A DNA stretch of 14,415 nucleotides, taken from contig JAQXSU010000234.1 in the NCBI GenBank assembly GCA_029219125.1, forward strand, positions 1 through 14,415, written 5' to 3'. The notes under the pieces were generated by a model. It was not told where the DNA came from. It saw only the letters and a program-made list of their open reading frames with translations, and made no database searches. Numbering within the stretch: the stretch's first letter is position 1; the number at the start of each line of letters is the position of its first letter. This DNA is from Bacillota bacterium (lineage in GTDB: Bacteria > Bacillota > Clostridia > Peptostreptococcales > Anaerovoracaceae). Position numbers and translations under genes: made by a program. Shown here piece by piece: positions 6,668-14,351 of the stretch.

Positions 6668-8002
6668 TTATTTGCAGACCACGCTGCGCCAGGTACTGAG
6701 GCTGCCGTAGACCCGTTTACCCTCGTAAAGGTTGTAGGCCCGTACCTTCACATAATACCGTTTCCCTTTCGTCAGACCCTTTATGGTCTTCGATACGGCA
6801 TCCCCGTCTTTTACGTAAACCGTCTTATAGGTCTTGAAGGTTTTGGATGTGGAGTAACGGATCTGATAACCGTCGCAGTCCGTTTTCTTCCAGCGCACCT
6901 TCACATAATGACTGTTTCCCGTGGTTGGCGCCTGCAGCGTCACCCGGGCCGGACGGTCGTAGTTGATTTCAAACGTCTTCTCTACTCTCCCTGTCACATT
7001 GCCTATGCCTTCCACGATGACGGAAGCAGTTCCCACCTTGACATTATTTTTATATGACACGATGTAGTTTTCTTCCGGAACGCCTTCCACGGTGACCTCC
7101 GGTTTTCTTGCCTTGCCGTTATATATATAACTGGTCTGGGACAGCTTTACCATCTCCGGCGTGATGGAGCTTTCCACCAGAATTTCCTGCGTTATGCTCC
7201 GGGATGGATCCGCCTTCAGGCTTATGGTCAGCACCACCGATCCCACCTTCTTCGGTGTCATATGACCCGTTTCATCAACGGCAAGGACCGTCGGATCAGA
7301 ACTGCGGTAGGTAAGCAGTTCCGAATCCAGCCCAAACTGTCCGTAAGACCACTGGGCATTGGTACTGCTGCATCTGGCCTGCAGTGTATCTGATGCCTGT
7401 CCGCTGTTGAGACTGATGATGTTCTCACCGCTGTATTTCAGGTTGATCAGACCGGTCAGAACATCCACCGTATGACTTTTTCCCAGTTCATCGGCTGCAA
7501 GCTTTCCGTTCCCTGTAAATCTCCCGAAGGTCTGCACCCATCGGAAAACGCCTTCCTGGTAAACACATGCAATTCCTACGCTGCTGTAGGTTGGGTTCAG
7601 AATATTTGCCCGATGTCCCTCCGAATTCATCCATCCTGTCATAACGGATTCCGAATTTGGATAAGCGATGGCGATATTTTCTCCGGCCATTTTCTCGGAA
7701 ACAGAAATACAGCTCATTCCGTTCGGCCGGGTATGACTGAAGTACACAGCGATTTCCGCTGCTCTCTGCAGGGCAATCTCCTGCAGATCGCTGTCCAGGG
7801 TCAGCGGCTGAAGACCACTTTCCGCCCGCACCTCATTTACCTTATCCAATACTTCTGAGGCATAGTCATCCAGGCGGATGCCGTCAACAGTCACCGGCAC
7901 GGTTGTATAAGCAATTGCACCGAATGCCCCGCCCGGAATGGACAGAAGCAGGCACAGCATCAGCAGCAGACACAGGATTCTTTTTTTCTGTATTTTTTTC
8001 AT
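6668..8002 (-). CDS. Secreted CAP/SCP-domain protein with Ig-like and Fn3-like modules
   Basis: An exported protein of 444 residues. Residues 1-29 are a signal peptide: MKKIQKKR, then a leucine-rich core, cleavage probably after GGAFGA. A CAP (SCP/PR-1-like) domain spans about 48-162 and carries the usual His/Glu set: H90 (FSHTRPNG), E108 (AGENIA), E128 and H130 (NSEGHRANILN). Residues 205-277 look like a bacterial Ig-like (BIG2) module (SSDPTVLAVDETGHMTPKKVG). Residues 283-347 form a second Ig-like module (YNGKARKPEVTVEG). Residues 351-444 are fibronectin type III-like (GYQIRYSTSKTF, GKRYYVKVRAY). No LPXTG motif or membrane anchor is seen. The ATG at 8002 is preferred over a GTG at 8008, which lies too near the AGGGGG ribosome site. 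The ligand is unknown. No clear terminator follows, so read-through into the thi leader is possible. Confidence 0.88.
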   Translation of the reverse strand: MKKIQKKRILCLLLMLCLLLSIPGGAFGAIAYTTVPVTVDGIRLDDYASEVLDKVNEVRAESGLQPLTLDSDLQEIALQRAAEIAVYFSHTRPNGMSCISVSEKMAGENIAIAYPNSESVMTGWMNSEGHRANILNPTYSSVGIACVYQEGVFRWVQTFGRFTGNGKLAADELGKSHTVDVLTGLINLKYSGENIISLNSGQASDTLQARCSSTNAQWSYGQFGLDSELLTYRSSDPTVLAVDETGHMTPKKVGSVVLTISLKADPSRSITQEILVESSITPEMVKLSQTSYIYNGKARKPEVTVEGVPEENYIVSYKNNVKVGTASVIVEGIGNVTGRVEKTFEINYDRPARVTLQAPTTGNSHYVKVRWKKTDCDGYQIRYSTSKTFKTYKTVYVKDGDAVSKTIKGLTKGKRYYVKVRAYNLYEGKRVYGSLSTWRSVVCK

Positions 8003-8034
8003 TTCCACTTTCCCCCTGCAGGTTTCTTATCTCT

Positions 8035-8063
8035 ATTCTACTACGATTCTGCAGAAATGTAAA
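8035..8063 (-). promoter_or_regulatory. Sigma-A promoter of the CAP-domain gene
   Basis: On the minus strand TTTACA (8058-8063), a 17-bp spacer and TAGAAT (8035-8040), each one mismatch from consensus. The leader would be about 25 bases and contains the AGGGGG ribosome site. Confidence 0.7.
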
Positions 8064-8116
8064 TCCAACCTTTTTTGTTGCCACATATGAACGTTTCTCT
8101 TTTTTTCTGTTATCTA

Positions 8117-8145
8117 TTGACAAAATCCACTTTCTGGAGTATATT
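8117..8145 (+). promoter_or_regulatory. Sigma-A promoter upstream of the flavodiiron gene
   Basis: A perfect TTGACA (8117-8122), a 17-bp spacer and TATATT (8140-8145). The expected start is near 8152, giving a leader of about 225 bases before the ATG at 8377. It diverges from the CAP-gene promoter. Confidence 0.85.
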
Positions 8146-8147
8146 AT

Positions 8148-8175
8148 ATGCGTAAAAATTCGCATCATGCGAATT
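8148..8175. promoter_or_regulatory. Palindromic operator-like site at the flavodiiron transcription start
   Basis: AATTCGCAT-C-ATGCGAATT (8157-8175) is a perfect 19-bp palindrome with a single central base. An extra half-site ATGCG lies at 8148-8152, so three CGCAT/ATGCG half-sites fall between the -10 box and about +24. Such placement is typical of a repressor operator. In RNA it could also form a 7-bp stem with a 5-base loop at the 5' end. The cognate regulator is not in the window. Confidence 0.6.
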
Positions 8176-8215
8176 CTTTATCACCCACCCATAACATTAT
8201 AATACACCCATTCGC

Positions 8216-8251
8216 GCCCGGGCTGCTGTATTACGGCAGTTCGAAGCGGGC
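8216..8251 (+). other. Folded element in the flavodiiron leader
   Basis: GCCCG (8216-8220) pairs with CGGGC (8247-8251), enclosing a second hairpin CTGCTG (8223-8228) / CGGCAG (8234-8239) with the loop TATTA. It lies just upstream of a terminator-like hairpin. I do not recognise it as a known riboswitch class. Confidence 0.45.
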
Positions 8252-8253
8252 AG

Positions 8254-8289
8254 TCCTCCGATAAATATCGGGGGATTTTGCTTTTTTGC
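8254..8289 (+). terminator. Terminator-like hairpin inside the flavodiiron leader
   Basis: TCCTCCGAT (8254-8262) and ATCGGGGGA (8267-8275) form a 9-bp stem with one G-U pair and the loop AAAT, followed by TTTTGCTTTTTTG. It lies between the strong promoter at 8117 and the gene at 8377, so it would have to be read through, or would produce a short RNA of roughly 130 bases. Confidence 0.7.
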
Positions 8290-8376
8290 TGGTTATTTCC
8301 CGCTAAAAAGTGTACAATATATTTACAGAACACATTGTTTATATTTTGGCAATAGATATAAAGGAGGTTTTCCATT

Positions 8377-10245
8377 ATGCACTGCACGAAAAAAATACTT
8401 GATGACCTGATTTGGGTCGGTGCCAACGATCGGCGTCTTGCCATGTTTGAAGGCGTATATTCCGTACCGGATGGCGTATCCTACAACTCATATCTTCTGC
8501 TGGATGACTCAACCGTTCTCTTCGATACGGTAGACAAGGCAGTCAGCGACAAATTCTTCCAGAACCTGGAGTATGCTCTGGGCGGCCGGCACCTGGATTT
8601 CCTGGTAATCCAGCATATGGAACCGGACCACTCCGCTACCCTGGCGGAACTTCTGCTCCGCTATCCGGATGTGACCATCGTCTGCAACGAAAAGATCGTT
8701 GCCATGATCGACCAGTTCTTCCATCTGGACATTTCCAAAAAGGCTTTCGTCGTAAAGGAAGGCACTACCATGAACACCGGACGTCACAATCTCCAGTTCG
8801 TCATGGCTCCGATGGTTCACTGGCCGGAAGTCATGGTTACATATGATTCCACCGATAAAATTCTCTTCTCTGCGGACGCCTTCGGTACCTTCGGTGCACT
8901 GAACGGCGCCATCTTTGCTGACGAAGTGGATTTTAACCACGACTATATGGACGAAGCCCGCCGTTACTACACCAACATCGTAGGCAAATACGGCATGCAG
9001 GTACAGGCCCTGCTGAAAAAAGCCCATGGTCTGGATATCAAGATGATCTGCCCGCTTCACGGCTTCGTATGGAGAGCCGGTATCGAAGATTACTTCGATA
9101 AATACGTAAAGTGGAGTACTTATACTCCGGAAGAAAACGGTGTAATGATCGCTTACGCATCTGTATACGGAAATACAGAAAATACTGCAGAAATCATTTC
9201 CAGCCGTCTGCGGGAAAAGGGAATCCGTACCGTAATGTACGATGTGTCCGTTACACCGGCCAGCGAAATCGTTTCTGCTGCATTTAAGTGGAGCCATCTT
9301 ATTTTCGCTTCCACAACCTACAATGCAGGAATTTTCGTTTCCATGGAAGAACTGCTCCATGATCTGGCTGCCCACAACATTCAGAACCGTACCGTTGCTC
9401 TCGTAGAAAACGGCTCCTGGGCACCGACCAGCGGTGGACTGATGCGCGAGATTCTTTCCGGATGTCAGAACATGACCATTCTGGATAAGACAATTACGCT
9501 GAAATCGTCCCTGCGGGAAGATCAGCTGGCAGAAATTGATGCTCTGGTGGATGCTGTTTCCGCTACCATTCCGAAATTTGAGCGTCCTGCCAAGGCGGAA
9601 ACCGGTGTGGAAGTGACGACCGGAACCATCGATAACGATGCCATGTTCAAGTTCTCCTACGGTCTGTTTGTTCTCACTGCCAAAGACGGAGACAAGGACA
9701 ACGGCTGCATCATCAATACTGCGGCACAGCTGACCAGCAAGCCGAACCGGATCAATATCGCGGTGAACAAAGCAAACTTTACCCACGACATGATCATGAA
9801 GACCGGTGTATTCAACATTTCCGTACTGTCCGAAAAGGCTGAATTCGATACCTTCAAGCGGTTTGGTTTCGCCAGCGGCAGAGATACCGATAAATTCGCC
9901 GGCTTCGAACAGTATGCAGAACGCAGCGCCAACGGGCTGTATTATGTGACCAAAGGCGTCAATGCATTCATGTCCGCCAAGGTCATCGATGCCCATGACT
10001 ATGGCACTCACACCCTGTTTATCGCCGAAGTGACCGAAGCACAGATTTTGTCACCGGATCCATCTGTAACTTACGCATACTACTTCGCACACATCAAACC
10101 AAAGCCACAACCAAAGATCGAAGAAGAAAAGACCGGTTGGGTCTGCAAGATCTGCGGATATGTGTATGAGGGCGAAGATTTGCCTTCCGACTTCATCTGT
10201 CCGCTCTGTAAACACGGTGCAGAAGATTTCGAAAAAATAGGCTAA
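8377..10245 (+). CDS. Flavodiiron protein fused to flavin reductase and rubredoxin
   Basis: A soluble 622-residue oxygen and/or NO reductase. Residues 1-250 are the metallo-beta-lactamase-like diiron domain with every ligand present: H80, E82 and D84 (HMEPDHS), H148 (VHWPE), D167 (SADAFG) and H228 (PLHGF). Residues 255-395 are a flavodoxin domain (YASVYGNTENTA, STTYNAG, NGSWAPTSG). Residues 412-570 resemble the FMN-binding flavin reductase fold (GLFVLTAKDGDKDNGCIINTAAQ). A linker rich in Pro, Lys and Glu follows. Residues 587-622 are a compact rubredoxin-like domain with C590-x2-C593 and C608-x2-C611, only 14 residues between the pairs instead of the longer classical spacing. The fusion should carry electrons from NAD(P)H through flavin and rubredoxin to the diiron site. 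The start has AAGGAGG nine bases upstream. It is monocistronic. O2 versus NO preference cannot be read from sequence. Confidence 0.94.
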   Translation: MHCTKKILDDLIWVGANDRRLAMFEGVYSVPDGVSYNSYLLLDDSTVLFDTVDKAVSDKFFQNLEYALGGRHLDFLVIQHMEPDHSATLAELLLRYPDVTIVCNEKIVAMIDQFFHLDISKKAFVVKEGTTMNTGRHNLQFVMAPMVHWPEVMVTYDSTDKILFSADAFGTFGALNGAIFADEVDFNHDYMDEARRYYTNIVGKYGMQVQALLKKAHGLDIKMICPLHGFVWRAGIEDYFDKYVKWSTYTPEENGVMIAYASVYGNTENTAEIISSRLREKGIRTVMYDVSVTPASEIVSAAFKWSHLIFASTTYNAGIFVSMEELLHDLAAHNIQNRTVALVENGSWAPTSGGLMREILSGCQNMTILDKTITLKSSLREDQLAEIDALVDAVSATIPKFERPAKAETGVEVTTGTIDNDAMFKFSYGLFVLTAKDGDKDNGCIINTAAQLTSKPNRINIAVNKANFTHDMIMKTGVFNISVLSEKAEFDTFKRFGFASGRDTDKFAGFEQYAERSANGLYYVTKGVNAFMSAKVIDAHDYGTHTLFIAEVTEAQILSPDPSVTYAYYFAHIKPKPQPKIEEEKTGWVCKICGYVYEGEDLPSDFICPLCKHGAEDFEKIG

Positions 10246-10251
10246 AAAAGC

Positions 10252-10299
10252 AAATACCAGAGATGTCCCGGAATTCCAGGATAATCTCTGGTATTTTTT
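10252..10299. terminator. Bidirectional terminator after the flavodiiron gene
   Basis: A perfect 13-bp inverted repeat, aaataccagagat / atctctggtattt, with a 19-base loop that can itself partly pair (CCcGGAATTCCaGG). It is followed by a T-run on the plus strand, and the A-run before the stem serves the opposite direction. It lies between the convergent flavodiiron and cytidylate-kinase-like genes. Confidence 0.9.
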
Positions 10300-10330
10300 C
10301 GTTCATTTTGTTGTCCTTATTGTTATTTCT

Positions 10331-11326
10331 TTATTGTCTCTGCTGATCCAGCAACCGTTTGATGATGTCGATAGTCTCCTGCATGCCGTAGTTGGCACTG
10401 TTGATGCAGAGGTCGTAGTTTTCCGGTTTTCCCCACACATCGTTCGCATAGAACTCATAATATTTCCGATGCTGCCGGTCCATCCTCTTCAGGAACCGGG
10501 TGGCTTCCTTCAGATTCATATTCCTGGTTCCCATAATGTATTCCACCCGCATCTCAAACGGCGCACTGATGAACAGGCTGATGTGCGGAATGAAGTTGTT
10601 CATCAGGATTACGTCGGCACACCGACCCATGATAATGCAGTCCTCCGTCCGGGCCAGATTACATATCAGGTCGCTCATGTTAAAGAATACGGCGTCCTGC
10701 TTGCTGAGCCCGTGATACCGGTTAAACTGCCGAAGCCGTTCCTTTAGGCTGACATGAGGCGGCTTGCTGTACCTGTCAAACTCCGTGAAGCTTTCCGCAT
10801 CCTGGACGCCGTCCTTTTCTGCCTCCAGACGCTGCAGCACCTGCTGGAATATTTCCGCATCATAGTAGTTGATTTTCAGCTGATCCGCCAGCGCGAATCC
10901 GATATCATTGCCTGCGCTTCCCTGGGTCCGGCTGATGCAGATCACCAGATGATCCTGGCTGGACATCTTCGGGTTTTTGGGTACAGGATTCAGCTGAAAT
11001 CTGTCTTTGTCCAGAATATCCACCTTGCCGAAGACGTTAGGCAAAGTGGCAATTTCCTTCAGAATGTTATCATATTCAATCATCAGACGCTTTCGCTCTG
11101 CTTTATCCTCAATGGTCCGCGCCATATTACTGATCAGTGCCAGTTCATTTCGGAGCAGGTGCCCATCCGGTTTCGTATACATCAGCATACTCAGGGCACG
11201 GATCGTCGCCTCCCGCTCTCCGGTAAAGGCACGGCCCAGGGAAGATCCCACACATTCGTAGACCTCTCCATCCAGTTCATAGATACGACTGGCAATTTCT
11301 CTGTATTTTTCACGATCCTTCTGCAC
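10331..11326 (-). CDS. Cytidylate kinase-like family protein with N-terminal helical extension
   Basis: A 331-residue protein. Residues from about 125 to the end resemble the cytidylate-kinase-like P-loop family. Marks are HLVICISRTQGSAGNDIGFALADQL with a modified P-loop (S132-R-T-Q-G-S-A-G-N-D-I-G), NYYDAEIF, and the later MGRCADVIL and RMDRQHRKYYEFYANDVWG. Many proteins of this family are not true CMP kinases, so the phosphate acceptor is unknown. Residues 1-120 are a mainly helical region with no domain I recognise. The start is a GTG at 11326 with AGGAGGG nine bases upstream; no in-frame ATG lies near. It follows the permease stop by 15 bp and is probably co-transcribed with it. It ends before the shared terminator at 10252-10299. 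Confidence 0.85.
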   Translation of the reverse strand: MQKDREKYREIASRIYELDGEVYECVGSSLGRAFTGEREATIRALSMLMYTKPDGHLLRNELALISNMARTIEDKAERKRLMIEYDNILKEIATLPNVFGKVDILDKDRFQLNPVPKNPKMSSQDHLVICISRTQGSAGNDIGFALADQLKINYYDAEIFQQVLQRLEAEKDGVQDAESFTEFDRYSKPPHVSLKERLRQFNRYHGLSKQDAVFFNMSDLICNLARTEDCIIMGRCADVILMNNFIPHISLFISAPFEMRVEYIMGTRNMNLKEATRFLKRMDRQHRKYYEFYANDVWGKPENYDLCINSANYGMQETIDIIKRLLDQQRQ

Positions 11327-11341
11327 GTTCTCTTCCCTCCT

Positions 11342-12703
11342 TTATATAAAGAATACGATTGTATCTATGAGGAATACCGGTACCAGGAAAACCGCCGACC
11401 ACAGAATGTATCCAAAGAAGGACGGCATGATGACACCGTTTTCCTCCGAAATGGATTTCACCATAAAGTTCGGTGCGTTTCCAATGTATGTGTTGGCACC
11501 CATAAATACGGCACCGCAGGAAATGGCGGAAAGTACACTGACCGGAACCGTACCCAGGCTCGTGGCGATACCGCCGGCAAATCCCAGCGTACCTGCGGTT
11601 GTAAGAAATACCAGGTACGTCGGCGTATTATCCAGGAAGCTGGACAGCAGTCCGGTGGCCCAGAACATCTGCCACGGCTGGCTGATGCCAAGGCTCGGTC
11701 CCACGGTCTTCAGCAGCATCAGTGCCGGCTGCATCGTGATAAAGATTCCGATGAACAGAACGGCAACTTCACGGATCGGTCCCCAGGTGAAGTGGTTTCT
11801 TTTCCGGATGGATTTCTGTGTCGTCTTGAACGATAAAAACGCTGCCAGAAGAATCAGGGCAATCTCGATCATGGCCGGATAGGTAAGTACCACTTCTCCC
11901 AGCAGGTGAATGCCCCGGACCTTTCCGTCTGCATCCTGAAACGCTGCGGTCGTCGGAAGCAGCCCGCTGAGAATCACAGCTGCCACAATCATGACAATGA
12001 AAAGCAGGTTATGCAGTCCATCAATGCGAAATTCTGTGTATGGTTTGCTGATATCCGGCTTTCGTCCCTGTGCGATATCCTTTCGGTACGCCCGTTTGTC
12101 CAGGTGATAAAAAACAAAAAGCAGAATCACCATATTAAACAGCAGTACGGGCAGCAGCTTCAGACTCCAGAAGAAAGGAACACCCCGCATGAATCCCATC
12201 AGCAGCGGCGGATCTCCAATGGGTGTCAGACAGCCGCCCATGTTGGAAACCATGAAGATGAAGAAGACCATGATATGTTTCTTTCTCTTTCTCCATGCGT
12301 TCATTTTTATTACAGGACGTACCATCAGCATGCTGGCGCCCGTCGTTCCGATACAGCTTGCCAGCAGGGTTCCCATGGCAAGAAGTCCCACATTGACGCG
12401 GGGTGAACCGGCGAAGTCTCCCTCCATGGTAATGTTTCCGGATACGCAGAACAGACCGAACAGCAGCACGATGAATGTCAGATAGTCATTCACGATGCAT
12501 TCCAGTACAGTCTCTGCGGTTTTCCCCGCACCATAAACCATGCAGAATGTTACAGCCATAGCCGCAATCCATATTGCCGAAACCAGCCCCTGATGCTCTT
12601 CCCACCATTTCGGCCGGATCAGCGGCATAAGGGCAATACAGAGCAGCAGCCCTGCAAACGGAATACAGAGCCAGATTGGCACTGCAGTTACAATTTCATT
12701 CAA
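11342..12703 (-). CDS. Ion-transporter superfamily permease (putative Na+/H+ antiporter, CitMHS/NhaD-like)
   Basis: A polytopic inner-membrane protein of 453 residues with about eleven or twelve hydrophobic segments. Signature stretches of the ion-transporter superfamily occur in both halves: SNMGGCLTPIGDPP (153-166) and, in the second half, SSFLDNTPTYLVF (354-366) and GANTYIGNAPNFMVKSI (402-418). These two re-entrant-type motifs are seen in NhaD-type sodium/proton antiporters and citrate-type permeases. Substrate cannot be settled; sodium/proton exchange is the usual annotation. The start is taken as the TTG at 12703, which follows GAGGTGAG at good spacing and gives the family-like N-terminus MNEIVTAVPIWL. 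The frame stays open to another TTG at 12733, but that extension contains the ribosome site. It is first in an operon with the cytidylate-kinase-like gene. Confidence 0.85.
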   Translation of the reverse strand: MNEIVTAVPIWLCIPFAGLLLCIALMPLIRPKWWEEHQGLVSAIWIAAMAVTFCMVYGAGKTAETVLECIVNDYLTFIVLLFGLFCVSGNITMEGDFAGSPRVNVGLLAMGTLLASCIGTTGASMLMVRPVIKMNAWRKRKKHIMVFFIFMVSNMGGCLTPIGDPPLLMGFMRGVPFFWSLKLLPVLLFNMVILLFVFYHLDKRAYRKDIAQGRKPDISKPYTEFRIDGLHNLLFIVMIVAAVILSGLLPTTAAFQDADGKVRGIHLLGEVVLTYPAMIEIALILLAAFLSFKTTQKSIRKRNHFTWGPIREVAVLFIGIFITMQPALMLLKTVGPSLGISQPWQMFWATGLLSSFLDNTPTYLVFLTTAGTLGFAGGIATSLGTVPVSVLSAISCGAVFMGANTYIGNAPNFMVKSISEENGVIMPSFFGYILWSAVFLVPVFLIDTIVFFI

Positions 12704-12745
12704 ATTACTCACCTCGAAACACTTCAAATTCAACCCAATCTGACT

Positions 12746-12773
12746 ATTATATCACACGGCAGTAAAAAGTCAA
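12746..12773 (-). promoter_or_regulatory. Extended -10 sigma-A promoter of the permease operon
   Basis: On the minus strand TTGACT (12768-12773), a 16-bp spacer and a perfect TATAAT (12746-12751) preceded by TGA, the extended -10 element. The expected start is near 12739, giving a leader of about 36 bases before the TTG start codon. Confidence 0.85.
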
Positions 12774-12828
12774 TCGTTTGCGATAAGTACCTTATTTATA
12801 TTGTAGCCAGAAACCAGAGGAATAACAG

Positions 12829-12868
12829 AGAACTCCTGTCACAGACTATATTGTCTGGCAGGAGTTCT
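12829..12868 (-). terminator. Stem-loop downstream of the serine hydrolase gene
   Basis: AGAACTCCTG and CAGGAGTTCT are perfect 10-bp arms (12829-12838 / 12859-12868) enclosing a further AGAC/GTCT pairing. It begins 10 bases past the hydrolase stop. The minus-strand tail is CTCTGTTATT, poor in U, so termination may be weak or the hairpin may only stabilise the mRNA. On the plus strand it is followed by TTGCTTGTATATTATTTTTTT, but no plus-strand gene precedes it. Confidence 0.5.
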
Positions 12869-12878
12869 TGCTTGTATA

Positions 12879-14351
12879 TTATTTTTTTATGAATTCTGCC
12901 GGTTCTGTCAGCGGTTCATACCACGCGTCCACCTGGCATTGACCTTCCCTCTGTCTGAAAGTAACAGGAATACGCATGGTCAGGACATCTTCCTTCACAC
13001 CATCCATCCAGAAATACTCTCCGCCCCAATGATGCAGCGGAAGGATCTGATCCCGATATGTAAGCTTCAGCTGTTCTGTTCCGTTCCCTTCTTTTTCGAT
13101 TTCTATTTTCATCGTGCCGTAGCCCGGATCTTCATAACTGCCTTCCCATGCATGGATATCTCCGGAGAACGCTGTTCCCTGCTTTTCTTTCGGCAGTACG
13201 CTTCCCGCAAAATCTCGACGGCAGCCTTCATACCGATTCGGTACAGAATATTCTTTTCTTTCCCGGAAACGTTCATCCCAGTCAATTTCATCCAGACCGA
13301 AGATACTGTCCATCATGGAATAGACGATAGGATAAAAGACAGGATCTGACGGAGTATGAAGATTCATCATGAGAATAAAACCGATTTTTTCCTCCGGAAG
13401 GTACATCTGGAGCGTGCTGTATCCGTCAATTTTTCCCCCGTGCTTCTGCAGACATATTCCGCGATACTTTCCAATTCTCCATCCGAGGCCATATCCGTCA
13501 CAGGTGTAGCAGTCTTCGTCCGGCCTGCCGCTGTCATCATAGGCAATCTGAGGCTGGTGAATCTGCCGGAACATCTCTTCACTGATGATCTGCTCTCCCT
13601 TCTCATTCTTACCGCCATTCATATGGAAACGGATCCATTTCGCCATATCGCGTGCAGTACTGTTCACAGAGGCTGCAGGGCCTGCCATATTCATGTTCCA
13701 GAAAGGAAGCTTCGTAACCTTTCCGTCGATTACCTGATACGGTTCCACATGATCTTCATCTTCAAGTATTTCTGAAGCAAGGCAGCAGGTTCTGTCCATC
13801 CCGATCGGGTCGAAAACGTATTCTTTCATCAGATCTGGCCATGCACGTCCGGTTACTCTTTCTGCAACATAACCAATCATAATATATATCAGATTGCTGT
13901 ACTGTGAAACTTCACGGAATGGTTTGTTTGGTTTCAGATAGCGCAGTCTTTCTGCAGTACGTCCCCTGCCCTCCTCATTGGGCCAGATAACATCATATCC
14001 GCCCAGTCCGGTTCTGTGGCAGAGCATATCTCTTAATGACATCTTTTCAGAAGCTTCCGTGTCCCACATTTTCATTTCCGGGACATAATTGCACACAGGC
14101 GTGTCCAGATCCAGAAAGCCTCTGTCAGCCAATGCAGCAATTAAAACACCCGTCATGGACTTGGAACAGGATGCAACACAAAACTTAGAGTCTTCGGTCA
14201 TCGGAAGATTATTTTCCATATCTCGATAGCCGAAGCACTGAATCTGATCCGGCTCCCCTTCCTGAATCAATGTCACTGTCATGCCGGGTGCTTTCCAGTA
14301 ATCCAGCTCTCTTTGAATTTTTTGTATATCGATTGATATCTGCTTTTTCAT
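12879..14351 (-). CDS. Serine hydrolase (beta-lactamase / class C-like family)
   Basis: A 490-residue serine-active enzyme of the beta-lactamase/penicillin-binding-protein fold; members include esterases, peptidases and class C beta-lactamases, and the substrate here is unknown. The nucleophile motif is S61-x-x-K64 (ASCSKSMTG), the second motif Y151-S-N153 (QYSNLIYIMIG), and the third H304-G-G306 (KHGGKIDGYS). The catalytic domain runs to about residue 350. The remaining 140 residues look like a beta-rich accessory domain. No signal peptide or transmembrane helix is present, so the protein appears cytoplasmic, unusual for cell-wall enzymes. The ATG at 14351 gives MKKQISIDIQ; the frame stays open to a TTG at 14372, and GGAAGG lies rather far (13 bases) from the ATG, so the start is somewhat uncertain. 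It is transcribed alone. Confidence 0.9.
   Translation of the reverse strand: MKKQISIDIQKIQRELDYWKAPGMTVTLIQEGEPDQIQCFGYRDMENNLPMTEDSKFCVASCSKSMTGVLIAALADRGFLDLDTPVCNYVPEMKMWDTEASEKMSLRDMLCHRTGLGGYDVIWPNEEGRGRTAERLRYLKPNKPFREVSQYSNLIYIMIGYVAERVTGRAWPDLMKEYVFDPIGMDRTCCLASEILEDEDHVEPYQVIDGKVTKLPFWNMNMAGPAASVNSTARDMAKWIRFHMNGGKNEKGEQIISEEMFRQIHQPQIAYDDSGRPDEDCYTCDGYGLGWRIGKYRGICLQKHGGKIDGYSTLQMYLPEEKIGFILMMNLHTPSDPVFYPIVYSMMDSIFGLDEIDWDERFRERKEYSVPNRYEGCRRDFAGSVLPKEKQGTAFSGDIHAWEGSYEDPGYGTMKIEIEKEGNGTEQLKLTYRDQILPLHHWGGEYFWMDGVKEDVLTMRIPVTFRQREGQCQVDAWYEPLTEPAEFIKK

Noticed and set aside
8236..8251. GGCAGTTCGAAGCGGGC looks like a tRNA T-arm
   Set aside because: The arms do not pair as a T-stem and no acceptor, D or anticodon arm can be built around it.
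8509..10011. A 500-codon open frame on the minus strand opposite the flavodiiron gene
   Set aside because: It is the antisense shadow of a clearly recognised protein with all its active-site residues. It has no ribosome site of its own and no recognisable domain.
10754..11836. A 360-codon plus-strand open frame
   Set aside because: It runs antisense across two convincing minus-strand genes and their short gap, and its translation shows no family motif.
12704..12878. Small gene or RNA between the permease and the serine hydrolase
   Set aside because: Only the permease promoter and the hydrolase stem-loop were found; there is no coding signal or RNA motif beyond these.
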